64,000 bases of DNA from Pseudomonas sp. MWU16-30317 (GCF_020515695.1 NZ_JAIWJA010000005.1:248001-312000); one strand, 5' to 3'; numbered from the stretch's first letter, positions 45,217 through 54,198 are shown. Notes: a model not told the origin generated them from the sequence alone. A program made the numbers and translations.

Positions 45217-46491
45217 TCAAAACCGAGGCTTGACCTGCGTCCAGTCAGGTTTGTACTTGCGCATCTGCTTCACATCATCCCGGCTGCGAATCCCGCAGCT
45301 CAAGAATTGCTCGTGCAGCTTGCCCAACTGATCGTAATCCAGCTCCAGGCCCAACCCAGGGGTCTTGTTGATCTGCACGGCGCCGTTGACGATCTTCAGC
45401 TTGCCGCCCTTGATCACTTCCTCGTCCGGTTCCTGCCACGGGTAGTGGGTATCGCAGGCGTAATCCAGATTCGGCGTCGCCGCCGCCACGTGAGCCATGG
45501 CCATCAGGCTGATCGCCAGGTGCGAGTTGGAGTGCATCGACACGCCCAGGCCCCATACGTCGCACATCTTCGCCAACGCCACCGTGTCGCGCAGGCCGCC
45601 CCAGTAATGGTGGTCGGCCAGCACGATCTGCACACTGTTCAATTCCACGCTGCGGCGGAACTCGTCGAAGTCGGTGACCACCATGTTGGTCGCCAGCGGC
45701 AGACCGGTGCGCTTGTGCAGCTCGGACATGCCGTCCAGGCCCGGGGTCGGGTCTTCGTAGTACTGCAGGTCGTCGCCCAGCAGCTCGGCCATGCGGATGG
45801 CGGTTTCCAGCGACCAGTTGCCATTGGGGTCGATGCGCAGCGGGCAGTTGGGGAAGGCTTTTTTCAACGCCTTGATGCACGCCACTTCGTGTTCCGGGTC
45901 CAGCGCGCCGGCCTTGAGCTTGATGCTCTGGAAGCCGTTCTCGTCGATCATGCGCTTGGCCTGGGCGACGATCTGCGCTTCGCTCAGGGCTTCACCCCAG
46001 GAATCCGGCGCGTAGGGTGAGTCGATATGCTGGGCGTACTTGAAGAACAGGTAGGCACTGAAGGGCACTTCGTCACGGCAGCGGCCACCGAGCAGGTCCA
46101 CCAGCGGCAGGTTCAGCGAACGTGCTTGCAGATCGAGGAACGCCACTTCGAAGGCCGAATAGGCGTTGCTCACCGCCTTGCTGGCGTGGGAACCCGGGGC
46201 CAGTTCGGCACCGGCCAGGCTGGCGGGCCGATGCTTGGCCACCACGCTTTTGACCACTTCGCGCAGGTGGTTGAGGTTGAACGGATCCAGGCCGATCAGT
46301 TCGCCTTTGAGGGCTTCCTGGATCGCCAGTGCCGGCGCATCGCCGTAGCTTTCACCGAGGCCAATGTAGCCGTTGTCGCTTTCGATTTCGATGATCGAGC
46401 GCAGTGCATAGGGCTCGTGGATGCCGCTGGCATTGAGCAACGGCGGGTCACGGAAGGCAATCGGGGTGACGGTTACGCGTTTGATTTTCAA
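45217..46491 (-). CDS. gudD: Glucarate dehydratase-type enzyme (enolase superfamily)
   Basis: A 424-residue member of the enolase superfamily, glucarate dehydratase group: dehydrates D-glucarate (or a related acid sugar) to 5-keto-4-deoxyglucarate. Catalytic K-x-K is in SIKLKAG; metal ligands are Asp in RIDPN, Glu in YYEDP and Asn in LATNMV, the Asn being typical of GlucD; the catalytic His is in MHSNSHLAI. The start is a TTG at 46491 with AGGAG 8 bases upstream; no ATG is near. It follows the MFS gene by 17 bases. Confidence 0.87.
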   Translation of the reverse strand: MKIKRVTVTPIAFRDPPLLNASGIHEPYALRSIIEIESDNGYIGLGESYGDAPALAIQEALKGELIGLDPFNLNHLREVVKSVVAKHRPASLAGAELAPGSHASKAVSNAYSAFEVAFLDLQARSLNLPLVDLLGGRCRDEVPFSAYLFFKYAQHIDSPYAPDSWGEALSEAQIVAQAKRMIDENGFQSIKLKAGALDPEHEVACIKALKKAFPNCPLRIDPNGNWSLETAIRMAELLGDDLQYYEDPTPGLDGMSELHKRTGLPLATNMVVTDFDEFRRSVELNSVQIVLADHHYWGGLRDTVALAKMCDVWGLGVSMHSNSHLAISLMAMAHVAAATPNLDYACDTHYPWQEPDEEVIKGGKLKIVNGAVQINKTPGLGLELDYDQLGKLHEQFLSCGIRSRDDVKQMRKYKPDWTQVKPRF

Positions 46492-46508
46492 GAGTCAGCT
46501 CCTAAGAC

Positions 46509-47855
46509 TTAGTGAACCATGGCCGGGCCGGCCGGCTGCGAGCCGGCCTTGTCACCCTTGGGTTTGGTGCGCGCGAAGAAGATCACGATGGCGGCCAGCA
46601 ACGAGGTCGCGGCCAGGCCATACAGGCCACCCTGGATCGACCCGGTTTTCTCTTCCAGAAAGCCGAACACGGTCGGCGCAACGAAACCGCCGAGGTTGCC
46701 CAGCGAGTTGATCAGCGCAATCACCGCCGCTGCCACGCGAGCATCCAGGTAGCCCTGTGGAATCGGCCAGAACAGCGCCGATGCCGCCTTGAAGCCGATT
46801 GCCGCAAAGCAGATGGCCACGAAGGCGAACACCGGGCCGCCGTAGGTGGAAGCGAACATGCCGATCGCCGCGATCACCAGGCAGGTCGAGACCCAGGCCT
46901 GCTGAAACTTGAACTTCGCAGCCAGGGCGGCAAAACCGTACATGGCAATGATCGAGATGATCCACGGAATCGAGTTGAACAGGCCGACTTCGAAGTCGCC
47001 CATGTTGCCCATCTTCTTGATCATGCTAGGCAGCCAGAAGGTGGCGCCATAAATGGTCAGGGCAACGGAGAAGTAGATAAAGCAGAACAGCGCGATCTGC
47101 CGGTCCGCCAGCAAGCGCATCAGCGACGGACGCACAGTGTATTCGGCGTCCTTGAGGCGTTGTTCTTCTTCGATGCAGTCGATCAGTGCGGTTTTTTCGG
47201 GTTCACTCAGGTACTTGGCTTCGCTGATATGCGAATCCAGCAGGGCGTAGACGAAAAAGCACAGCACCACCGAGAAGCCGCCCTCGATGATGAACATCCA
47301 CTGCCAGCCGTGCAGGCCCAGACCGGAGACGCTGAGCAGGGCGCCGGTGACAGGCCCGGAGATCACCGAGGCGATGGCCGAGCCGCTGAGGAAGATCGCC
47401 ATGGCTTTGCCGCGTTCGCTCGAAGGCAGCCACTGGGTGAAGTAGTAAATGATGCCTGGGAAGAAGCCCGCTTCCGCTGCGCCGAGCAAGAAGCGCAGCA
47501 CGTAGAAGCTGGTCTCGCCCTTGACGAACGCCATGGCCATGGCCACCACGCCCCAGGTCAGCATGATGCGCGCCAGCCAGGCGCGGGCGCCGAAGCGTTG
47601 CAGCAGCAGGTTGGAAGGTACTTCAAAAATCGCGTAGCCGACGAAGAACAATCCGGCGCCCAAGCCATAGGCGGCCGCGCCGATGCCGAGGTCGGTTTCC
47701 ATGTGCGTGCGCACGAAGCCGACGTTGACGCGGTCGATATAGTTGACGATGAACATGATCACGAACAGGGGTAATACGTGCATCTTTACTTTCGCCACCG
47801 CCGACTTGAGCGTTTCGCTCATCGGGGTGCCGGACACTGCAGACGGAGTCTTCAC
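46509..47855 (-). CDS. MFS transporter, anion:cation symporter (GudP-like)
   Basis: A 448-residue 12-helix MFS protein of the ACS family (D-galactonate/glucarate type). The family signature NYIDRVNVGFV lies in the first helix, and FEVPSNLLLQRFGARAWLARIMLTWG follows. It is upstream of, and 17 bases from, the glucarate dehydratase gene, so it probably imports the same substrate. The start is GTG at 47855 with GGGAG 7 bases upstream; an ATG two bases upstream is out of frame. Confidence 0.87.
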   Translation of the reverse strand: MKTPSAVSGTPMSETLKSAVAKVKMHVLPLFVIMFIVNYIDRVNVGFVRTHMETDLGIGAAAYGLGAGLFFVGYAIFEVPSNLLLQRFGARAWLARIMLTWGVVAMAMAFVKGETSFYVLRFLLGAAEAGFFPGIIYYFTQWLPSSERGKAMAIFLSGSAIASVISGPVTGALLSVSGLGLHGWQWMFIIEGGFSVVLCFFVYALLDSHISEAKYLSEPEKTALIDCIEEEQRLKDAEYTVRPSLMRLLADRQIALFCFIYFSVALTIYGATFWLPSMIKKMGNMGDFEVGLFNSIPWIISIIAMYGFAALAAKFKFQQAWVSTCLVIAAIGMFASTYGGPVFAFVAICFAAIGFKAASALFWPIPQGYLDARVAAAVIALINSLGNLGGFVAPTVFGFLEEKTGSIQGGLYGLAATSLLAAIVIFFARTKPKGDKAGSQPAGPAMVH

Positions 47856-48238
47856 ATTACATCTCCCACGCGGTTGTTTTTTGAGTGCGGGTCAGCGTAT
47901 GGGTGAGTCAGGGATAGCGGATAACGTGCGGGAGGAGGGGCGTTTGCAGCGGACGTGCGGGTTGGGCGTAGGACATGGTGACACCTGGGCTCGTTTGTTT
48001 TTATGTGGCGGAGACTAGCCTGATTTGTCTGTCATCGTACAACTGTGGGAGTGGCGCCGCAATGGCTTTTTGCACTTGTGGCGGGAGGTATGGACTGATG
48101 CAAAGAGGGCGATTCGTCGCCAAAGCCCGTGCGCCGATTGGCAAGCCCCAGGGTATGCCATCAGCAACGCGCGCTCTGCCGCGAAAAGAGCAGTGGATCG
48201 CTAGATCACGTACGGAGGCTATTCATCGCCATAAGGGC
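47856..48238. other. Intergenic region upstream of the glucarate operon
   Basis: A 383-base gap. It must hold the promoter for the MFS-gudD operon. No regulator gene is next to it. A weak TTGT-N10-ACAA inverted repeat lies at about 48024-48043, but it is too short to call. No gene was seen. Confidence 0.35.
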
Positions 48239-49582
48239 TCAGGAGGCTACCTGCGTCCATAACGTAATTGCCTCGGTCGGCTTCCAGCCGATATTGGAGG
48301 TGTGTCTCTGGGTGCATTTGTACACGTTGCCCAGATAAGTCACGCGATCGTCCACCTCGTAGAGCTCGCCAGCCTCGATCCACTCTGGCGCTCCTGGAGT
48401 GCCCTCAGTGCTGACGTTCAATTCGTTGCTGGCGGGTGAGTACTGCCCGAGTGTGTCGATCGCCTTCACTACATAACGATAAGCAGTGCCAGGTGCCAGG
48501 CCGTGGTCAGTGAACTCCAGCGTGCGCTGAGGCAAGCGCGCAACTTCTTCGCCATTACGATACACCAGATACAATATGCCTTTACTGCTGGTCGAGCCCG
48601 TCCACATAAGACTTACGGAAGTTTCGGTTTTTGCCATTGCGTGCAAGTTCGCCGGCGCTGTCGGTGGTGGAGTATCACCCTCGGCGCTCCAGGTCCTGAC
48701 CGTCAATATACTGCTGGGAAGTGACTCGCGTCCCAGGTTGTCGGTCGCTGATATGAAGTAAGTGTATTCAGTGTTTGCTTGCAGTTGCGTATCTAGATAT
48801 TGCAGTTCGGTCTGATCATTTACCACGACATGACCCACTCCATCGCGATAGAGGGTGTATTTTTCAATCTGGCTACCGCTGCTCGCCGTGGAGGCCAGCC
48901 AACTCAAGCCGATGGTCGATTTTGATACATTGCTGGCAGTCAGCCCTTGTGGGGCAGTGGGCGCCTGACCTTCGCTCGTGCCCGCAAACTGCAGGTCGAT
49001 GACCTGGTAGAAGGCTGCGCCAGTATTGGCGACTTCCCATACCGCCAGCAGCACGTGATAGCCCTCGCGTCTGGGCAGCAGTACCTCGTGCACCGTCGGG
49101 TCGGGCGGTGTCAGTGCCACCGTATGAGCCCAGTGCGGGTCAAGGGCGTATTCCACCTTATAGAAAGGCGACTCCTCGAAATGTGCGCGCTTGAGCGGTT
49201 GCGAGGAGTCCCAGCCGGGCTTGGTGAGGAAGTAGTTCCACCGTCGGGTGGTGTGAATGGCGTGGTATGACCAGGATACGGTGAGTTTCTCCCCAGAACG
49301 TACCTCGTGCTTTTGCCAGTCTGGGCGCGGTTCGTCGAGTATGGCGGCAGCTGCATAGCCCGCACTGGCAATCTTGCCATCAGCGGGGGGCGTGCCGTTG
49401 ACCGAGTCTTCTGTACCGATGGCGTCCTCCAGTCCGCTCTCATAGCGGGGGAAGAACTTACCGGCCTCCAGCGAATTGGGGATCGAGTCGTCGACCAACA
49501 GGCCTTTTTGCCGTGCGAAGACGGCTCGGGACTCAGGCAAGGTTACGCGTCCGTGGCGCGGAGAAATATTTTTACCAGACAT
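48239..49582 (-). CDS. AA10 LPMO-like chitin-binding protein with FnIII and CBM
   Basis: A 447-residue multidomain protein. The N-terminal AA10 (chitin-binding) domain covers about residues 10-195: His10 in PRHGRVTLPESRA and His110 in AIHTTRRWNYFLTKPGW match the copper histidine brace. Two fibronectin III domains (about 200-290 and 295-385) and a C-terminal CBM5/12-like module (WIEAGELYEVDDRVTYLGNVYKC) follow. There is no signal peptide: nine residues, MSGKNISPR, precede the His that would have to be N-terminal for LPMO activity. A GGAG site lies 9 bases before the ATG. Either another export route trims it or it is not an LPMO. Confidence 0.85.
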   Translation of the reverse strand: MSGKNISPRHGRVTLPESRAVFARQKGLLVDDSIPNSLEAGKFFPRYESGLEDAIGTEDSVNGTPPADGKIASAGYAAAAILDEPRPDWQKHEVRSGEKLTVSWSYHAIHTTRRWNYFLTKPGWDSSQPLKRAHFEESPFYKVEYALDPHWAHTVALTPPDPTVHEVLLPRREGYHVLLAVWEVANTGAAFYQVIDLQFAGTSEGQAPTAPQGLTASNVSKSTIGLSWLASTASSGSQIEKYTLYRDGVGHVVVNDQTELQYLDTQLQANTEYTYFISATDNLGRESLPSSILTVRTWSAEGDTPPPTAPANLHAMAKTETSVSLMWTGSTSSKGILYLVYRNGEEVARLPQRTLEFTDHGLAPGTAYRYVVKAIDTLGQYSPASNELNVSTEGTPGAPEWIEAGELYEVDDRVTYLGNVYKCTQRHTSNIGWKPTEAITLWTQVAS

Positions 49583-49860
49583 TGAGATCAACTCCACTCT
49601 TGCGAATAAATAAATGGACAGGATGCGGACAAATAAACGCACTGCGTAATAGTGCAGAGGAAGACTTAAAGTTGCCGGCAAGTGGCAGACTAGCAGAGGA
49701 GGTAGAGAGGGCAAGGCGGGAGGATAAATATTATGATGTAAATAAATATTGGTGTTTCAATGTTTTAAAACTTTAATTTCATCGTGTAACGGTTTTTTCG
49801 TAATGTTGTTTTGATCAACTAAAATATTCAAGATTAAGATAGGGATGGGCGTAGAAAGGG
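49583..49860. other. AT-rich region upstream of the chitin-binding protein gene
   Basis: Low GC, especially 49725-49845, unlike its neighbours. It is likely the promoter region. No clear gene or operator was recognised. Confidence 0.4.
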
Positions 49861-49866
49861 GCAGGT

Positions 49867-49918
49867 CGCGATAGCCTTCCAAAGATCGCTATCGCGCACG
49901 CCGGGCTATCGCGCACGC
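49867..49918. repeat. Hairpin plus 14-bp direct repeat
   Basis: CGCGATAGC (49867-49875) pairs with GCTATCGCG (49888-49896), and GCTATCGCGCACGC occurs twice, at 49888-49901 and 49905-49918. It is just downstream of the permease stop and may end that transcript. Confidence 0.6.
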
Positions 49919-49937
49919 GGCGCGAAATGCCCTTGGG

Positions 49938-51446
49938 CTACAGGGAGGGCGTTGACTTCAGGCCTGCACCGTGTGGCGCTTGGGCAACGGTATGCCCCGG
50001 CCCATAGACTGCGGCAGGTTCCGGAAACAGCTTCAGCAACAGGCCATACAGCAGCGCCGCCAGCCCCAGGGTTACCAGCAAGCTGATATCGATGCCATCC
50101 GCCAGATTGCCCAGCGGCCCGACGAATTGCCCCGGCAAGTTGACGAAGCACAAGCCCACCAGCGCGCTCGGGATCCAAGCCCCCAGCCCGCGCCAGTTCC
50201 AGCCATGGTTGAACCAATAACGGCCACCGGTCTCGCCGCGCGTGAACACTTGCAGGTCCTGCGGGCAGTACCAGCCGCGGCGCACCAACAGCCCGATGAG
50301 CATGATCACCATCCACGGTGTGGTGCAGGTAATGATCAGCACCACGAAGGTCGATACGCTCTGCACCAGGTTGGCGGCGAAGCGGCCGATAAAGATGAAC
50401 GCAATCGACATCGCCCCAATTAGCAGCGTCGCCTTGACCCGCGACAGCACTCGCGGGAACACGCTGGACATGTCCAGGCCCGTGCCATACAGCGCCGTGG
50501 TGCCGGTGGACATGCCGCCGATCACCGCCAGCAGGCACACAGGCAGGAAGAACCAGGTCGGCGATACCGCCAGCAAGCCACCCACATAGTTGTTGTTGGT
50601 GATGTAGTCCGGCGCCTGCGCCGCGACGATGGTCGCGGTCGCGAGGCCGAATACCGAGGGCAGCAAAGTCGCCAGTTGCGCCAGGATCACCGCACCCAAG
50701 ATGCGGCTCTTGGCCGTGGTGCGCGGGATATAGCGCGACCAGTCACCCAGGAAGGCGCCGAAGGAGATCGGGTTGCTCATGGCCACCAGAGAGGCGCCGA
50801 TGAACGCCGCCCAGAAACCTGCCTGGCCGTGGGCGAGACTGCCGGCGAAGTTGACGTCGAAGCTGGGGGCGAACGCCACGATGCCCAGCAGGAACAGCGC
50901 GCTGGCCGTCCATACCGCCACCTTGTTGACCCACAGCATGAAGCGAAAGCCATAGATGCACACGGTCAGCACCAGCAGGGCGAACAGGCCGTAAGTCAGC
51001 GCCAGTGACAGATCATTCTCAGGCAGCCCGACCAAGCGCTTGGCGCCGCCGACCAAGGCATCCCCCGAACTCCACACCGACAGCGAGAAGAACGCGATGG
51101 CGGTCAACAGCGACAGAAACGAGCCGACGATGCGCCCGTGCACGCCGAAATGCGCCCCCGAGGACACCGCGTTGTTAGTGCCGTTGATAGGGCCGAACAG
51201 GCCCATGGGCGCCAGAATGACTGCGCCTACCAGCGTGCCTAACAGGATCGCCGCCAGCCCGGCCTGGAACGACAGCCCGAACAACACCGGGAAACTGCCC
51301 AGCACGGCGGTGGAAAAGGTGTTGGCGCCGCCGAATATCAGTCGGAACAGGTCCAGCGGGGTGGCGGTACGTTGATGGTCCGGAATCTGTTCGACGCCGT
51401 TGGTTTCGATTTCATTGATGCGCTGCGCATTTTTATTGTCGTGCAT
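49938..51446 (-). CDS. NCS1-family permease (cytosine/purine type)
   Basis: A 502-residue 12-helix transporter of the nucleobase:cation symporter 1 family. The first helix region LFRLIFGGANTFSTAVLG and SNPISFGAFLGDWSRYIPRTTAKSRI are typical. It lies downstream of gbuA on the same strand, 181 bases away across a REP pair. By context it could import guanidinobutyrate or a related compound, but NCS1 proteins mostly carry nucleobases. GGAG lies 7 bases before the ATG. Confidence 0.85.
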   Translation of the reverse strand: MHDNKNAQRINEIETNGVEQIPDHQRTATPLDLFRLIFGGANTFSTAVLGSFPVLFGLSFQAGLAAILLGTLVGAVILAPMGLFGPINGTNNAVSSGAHFGVHGRIVGSFLSLLTAIAFFSLSVWSSGDALVGGAKRLVGLPENDLSLALTYGLFALLVLTVCIYGFRFMLWVNKVAVWTASALFLLGIVAFAPSFDVNFAGSLAHGQAGFWAAFIGASLVAMSNPISFGAFLGDWSRYIPRTTAKSRILGAVILAQLATLLPSVFGLATATIVAAQAPDYITNNNYVGGLLAVSPTWFFLPVCLLAVIGGMSTGTTALYGTGLDMSSVFPRVLSRVKATLLIGAMSIAFIFIGRFAANLVQSVSTFVVLIITCTTPWMVIMLIGLLVRRGWYCPQDLQVFTRGETGGRYWFNHGWNWRGLGAWIPSALVGLCFVNLPGQFVGPLGNLADGIDISLLVTLGLAALLYGLLLKLFPEPAAVYGPGHTVAQAPHGAGLKSTPSL

Positions 51447-51526
51447 GATCAGCTCCGAGCATGCGGTGGATTGGTGGCAGTGTTTTTTGGGTGGGGCGTT
51501 TTTTATTAGGTCTGTGGTGAATGGGC

Positions 51527-51602
51527 CGGCCTCTTCGCGAGCAAGCTATGCTCCCACAGGTGTACGACGTACCACTGTGGGAGCAATGCTTGCCCGCAAA
51601 AG
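51527..51602. repeat. REP inverted pair
   Basis: GGCCTCTTCGCGAGCAAGC and, inverted, GGGAGCAATGCTTGCCCGC between gbuA and the permease gene, on the downstream side of gbuA. Confidence 0.82.
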
Positions 51603-51627
51603 CGATTTCAAGACCGAAACCGATGCA

Positions 51628-52578
51628 TCAGCGGTGCACGACCCCTGGCAGCACGCAGAGCATTTCGTACAGCAGGTTGGCACCCAGCAAGGAGGTATTG
51701 CCGGTGGTGTCGTAGGGCGGCGACACTTCCACCAGGTCGCAGCCGACCAGATCCAGGCCCTGGCAACCGCGGATGATCTCGATGCCCTGAATGGTGGTCA
51801 GGCCGCCGATTTCCGGGGTCCCGGTGCCCGGCGCCCAAGCCGGGTCGATGCCGTCGATATCGAAACTCAGGTACACCGGGCCGTCACCGACCTTGGCGCG
51901 CACTTCTTCCATCAGCGGTTTGAGCGACTGGTGCCAGCACTCCTCGGCCTGGACCACGCGGAAACCCTGCTTGCGGCTCCAGTTGAAATCCTCGGCGGTA
52001 TAGCCCTGGGCACGCAGGCCGATCTGGACCACGCGATCGCAATCCAGCAAGCCTTCCTCGACGGCGCGGCGGAAGGTGGTGCCGTGGGCGATCTTTTCGC
52101 CGAACATATGATCGTTGACGTCGGCATGGGCATCGATATGCACCAGTCCGACCTTGCCGTGCTTCTTGTGAATGGCCCGCAGGATCGGCAGGGTGATGGT
52201 GTGGTCGCCACCCATGGTCAAGGGGATCACATTATGTTCGAGGATTTCGTCGTAGGCTTCTTCGATGATCCGTACCGAGTCGAGAAGATTGAACGTGTTG
52301 ATCGCGACGTCGCCGATGTCGGCCACTGACAGCGAATCGAAAGGCGCGGCGCCGGTGGCCATGTTGTAGGGACGGATCATCACCGATTCGGCGCGAATCT
52401 CGCGCGGCCCGAAGCGGGTGCCGGGGCGCAGCGAGGTGCCGATGTCCAGTGGAATGCCGACAAAGGCTGCATCCAGACCTGCGGCGCTCTGCAAGTGCGG
52501 CAGGCGCAGCATGGTAGCGATACCGCCAAAGCGCGGCATTTCGTTGCCACCCAGGGGTTGGTGATAGATTTTTTCCAC
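51628..52578 (-). CDS. gbuA: Guanidinobutyrase GbuA
   Basis: A 316-residue ureohydrolase that splits 4-guanidinobutyrate to 4-aminobutyrate and urea, part of arginine and agmatine use. Mn ligands are in GGDHT, HIDAHADVND and SFDIDGIDP. Near-identity by memory to P. aeruginosa GbuA (MPRFGGIATM..., VEVSPPYDTTGNTSLLGANLLYE), and the divergent LysR gene match the gbuA-gbuR arrangement, which favours this over agmatinase. The start is GTG at 52578 (VEKIYHQPLGGNE) with GGGAG 9 bases upstream. Confidence 0.9.
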   Translation of the reverse strand: MEKIYHQPLGGNEMPRFGGIATMLRLPHLQSAAGLDAAFVGIPLDIGTSLRPGTRFGPREIRAESVMIRPYNMATGAAPFDSLSVADIGDVAINTFNLLDSVRIIEEAYDEILEHNVIPLTMGGDHTITLPILRAIHKKHGKVGLVHIDAHADVNDHMFGEKIAHGTTFRRAVEEGLLDCDRVVQIGLRAQGYTAEDFNWSRKQGFRVVQAEECWHQSLKPLMEEVRAKVGDGPVYLSFDIDGIDPAWAPGTGTPEIGGLTTIQGIEIIRGCQGLDLVGCDLVEVSPPYDTTGNTSLLGANLLYEMLCVLPGVVHR

Positions 52579-52682
52579 GGCTGATATCTCCCATCTCAAG
52601 CTTGAGGCCCGTTCAGGAACGGGCACGCATCGCCGGAGTCTGGGCATTGCGGGGAAAGGGAAGAATCGCTGTCGAGAAATAC

Positions 52683-52706
52683 TTAGTTCAGGATTTTCTG
52701 AAGTAA
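52683..52706. promoter_or_regulatory. Candidate GbuR operator
   Basis: TTCAG-GATTTT-CTGAA (52687-52702) is a perfect palindrome with a 6-base centre. TTA and TAA flank it, so the arms match in 8 of 9 positions. It fits the LysR T-N11-A rule and lies midway between the divergent gbuA and gbuR starts. Confidence 0.6.
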
Positions 52707-52772
52707 ACTCCGCCCCGAGGGAGTTCGCTCCTTCCATCGTGTCAGCGCCATTATCGTGGCTGACTCACCGTT

Positions 52773-52795
52773 ATCGGGGGCGAGCCCCCTTGCTA
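52773..52795. repeat. Single copy of second repeat family, at gbuR leader
   Basis: ATCGGGGGCGAGCCCCCTTG resembles, inverted, the unit at 44741-44763. Its GGGGG-CGAG-CCCCC hairpin lies just upstream of the gbuR ribosome site (AGAGGGG). Confidence 0.65.
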
Positions 52796-52806
52796 GAGGG
52801 GTTATG

Positions 52807-53700
52807 ATGGGTAACGCGCTGCCGGATCTGAAGCTGCTGCGAATTTTCGTCAGCGTCGTGCGCCATCAGGGGTTCGCCACCGCCCAGCAGGAGCTGAACC
52901 TGTCGACCTCGGCGATCAGCACCTACATGAGCCAACTGGAAACCGCGCTGGGGATCGTCCTTTGCCACCGCGGCCGCGGGGGGTTCAGCCTGACCAGCAA
53001 AGGCGAGCTGTTCCACCAGGAAACCCTGCGCCTGTTGGCTGAAATGGAAGGCTTCGAGCAATACGCCGCGGCGCTCAAGGGCGAATTGCGCGGTACGCTC
53101 AATCTGGGTGTGATCGATTCCACCGTCAACGATCACTCCTTGCCGCTGGCTGAAGCCATCGGTGCCTATAGTCAGGAGCATCCGGCGGTGCACTTGCACC
53201 TGTCGGTACTCAGCCCCTATGAATTGCAGCTGGCGGTGCAGGACAATCGCCTCGACCTGGCCATTGGCGCGTTTTCGACGCGCATGAGCGGGCTGGTCTA
53301 TCAGCCGCTGTATCGCGAACAGCATTGGTTGTACTGCAGCAGCCGTCATCCGCTGTTCAGCGAGCGGCGCATTCCACCACAGGTGATCACCCAGCAACGC
53401 ATGGTCGGGCGCGGTTACTGGAGCCAGGCGGAGCTGGCGCGTCATGGTTTCAAGCACAGCGCGGCGACGGTCGACAGCATGGAGGCGCAGCTGATTCTGG
53501 TGCTCTCCGGCGCCTATGTCGGCTACTTGCCGGAGCACTACGCCCAGCCCTGGGTCGATAAAGGCGATTTGCGCGTGCTGTCGCCAGCGACCTTCGGCTA
53601 CCAGGCACCCTTTACCTTGATACTGCGCCGTGGCCGCAGCCGCGAGCCCTTGATTCAGACATTCCGTGATCTGCTCAAGACTCAGCTCATTCAGGTCTGA
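52807..53700 (+). CDS. gbuR: LysR-family regulator GbuR
   Basis: A 297-residue LysR regulator. The N-terminal helix-turn-helix (about residues 8-65) contains HQGFATAQQELNLSTSAISTYMSQLE. Divergence from gbuA identifies it as the likely GbuR activator that responds to guanidinobutyrate. AGAGGGG lies about 5 bases before this ATG and only 2 bases before the ATG one codon earlier, so 52807 is preferred. The preceding GC-rich hairpin could affect its translation. Confidence 0.85.
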   Translation: MGNALPDLKLLRIFVSVVRHQGFATAQQELNLSTSAISTYMSQLETALGIVLCHRGRGGFSLTSKGELFHQETLRLLAEMEGFEQYAAALKGELRGTLNLGVIDSTVNDHSLPLAEAIGAYSQEHPAVHLHLSVLSPYELQLAVQDNRLDLAIGAFSTRMSGLVYQPLYREQHWLYCSSRHPLFSERRIPPQVITQQRMVGRGYWSQAELARHGFKHSAATVDSMEAQLILVLSGAYVGYLPEHYAQPWVDKGDLRVLSPATFGYQAPFTLILRRGRSREPLIQTFRDLLKTQLIQV

Positions 53701-53720
53701 CGATGTGTATCGACACCGTT

Positions 53721-53753
53721 GGCCCTTTCGCGAGCAGAGCTCGCTCCCACAGG
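53721..53753. repeat. Single REP copy
   Basis: CTTTCGCGAGCAGAGCTCGC just after gbuR, without a clear inverted partner. Confidence 0.75.
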
Positions 53754-53863
53754 TGCTCACGCTCCAGTGATTTGCTTGGTTTTGAATGAAAGTGTCGCCG
53801 CGACAAGCGCAATTTGCCCCGACAGGGAGTAGCCTTGTGATCGGCATGGTGCTGGAGTGTTAC

Positions 53864-54157
53864 ATGAGGTCTGGTTTTATTCTGGTCATTGCGACCTTCG
53901 CCTGTTTCACCCTGGCTCAGGCCCACGCTGTAGAAGCGCCTGAAGGGCCGGTGCTGCCTGTGCCGCAGAGCCCGACCGCGGCGGCCGCAACCCCTTATCC
54001 GCAGGTCTCGACACAGGCAGTGTTGACTGGCAGCCCGCTCACTGACAGCCAGCCAGCATTGCCACCGATACAAGTGCCGACGCCACCTGCCCGCGAAGCC
54101 GCCAGTACCCCGGATACCGGGGAGGATGCCAACAAGAGCAAGCCACCTGGGGGCTGA
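53864..54157 (+). CDS. Small secreted Pro/Ala-rich protein
   Basis: A 97-residue protein with a signal peptide (MRSGFILVIATFACFTLAQAHA), then a low-complexity Pro/Ala/Thr-rich mature part with no Cys and no recognised domain. GGAG lies 8 bases before the ATG at 53864. It is probably periplasmic and unstructured. Function unknown. Confidence 0.6.
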   Translation: MRSGFILVIATFACFTLAQAHAVEAPEGPVLPVPQSPTAAAATPYPQVSTQAVLTGSPLTDSQPALPPIQVPTPPAREAASTPDTGEDANKSKPPGG

Positions 54158-54198
54158 TGCCGTCAGTACTGGCCTGCTCGGTCAGCGCATTTCCCGGA

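Noticed and set aside
48024..48043. TTGT-N10-ACAA as a GntR-type operator for the glucarate operon
   Set aside because: Only four bases per arm, no regulator gene next to it; expected by chance.
47975..48262. Short plus-strand frames between the transporter and chitin-binding genes
   Set aside because: No ribosome site or protein-like composition; one runs into the antisense of the chitin-binding gene.
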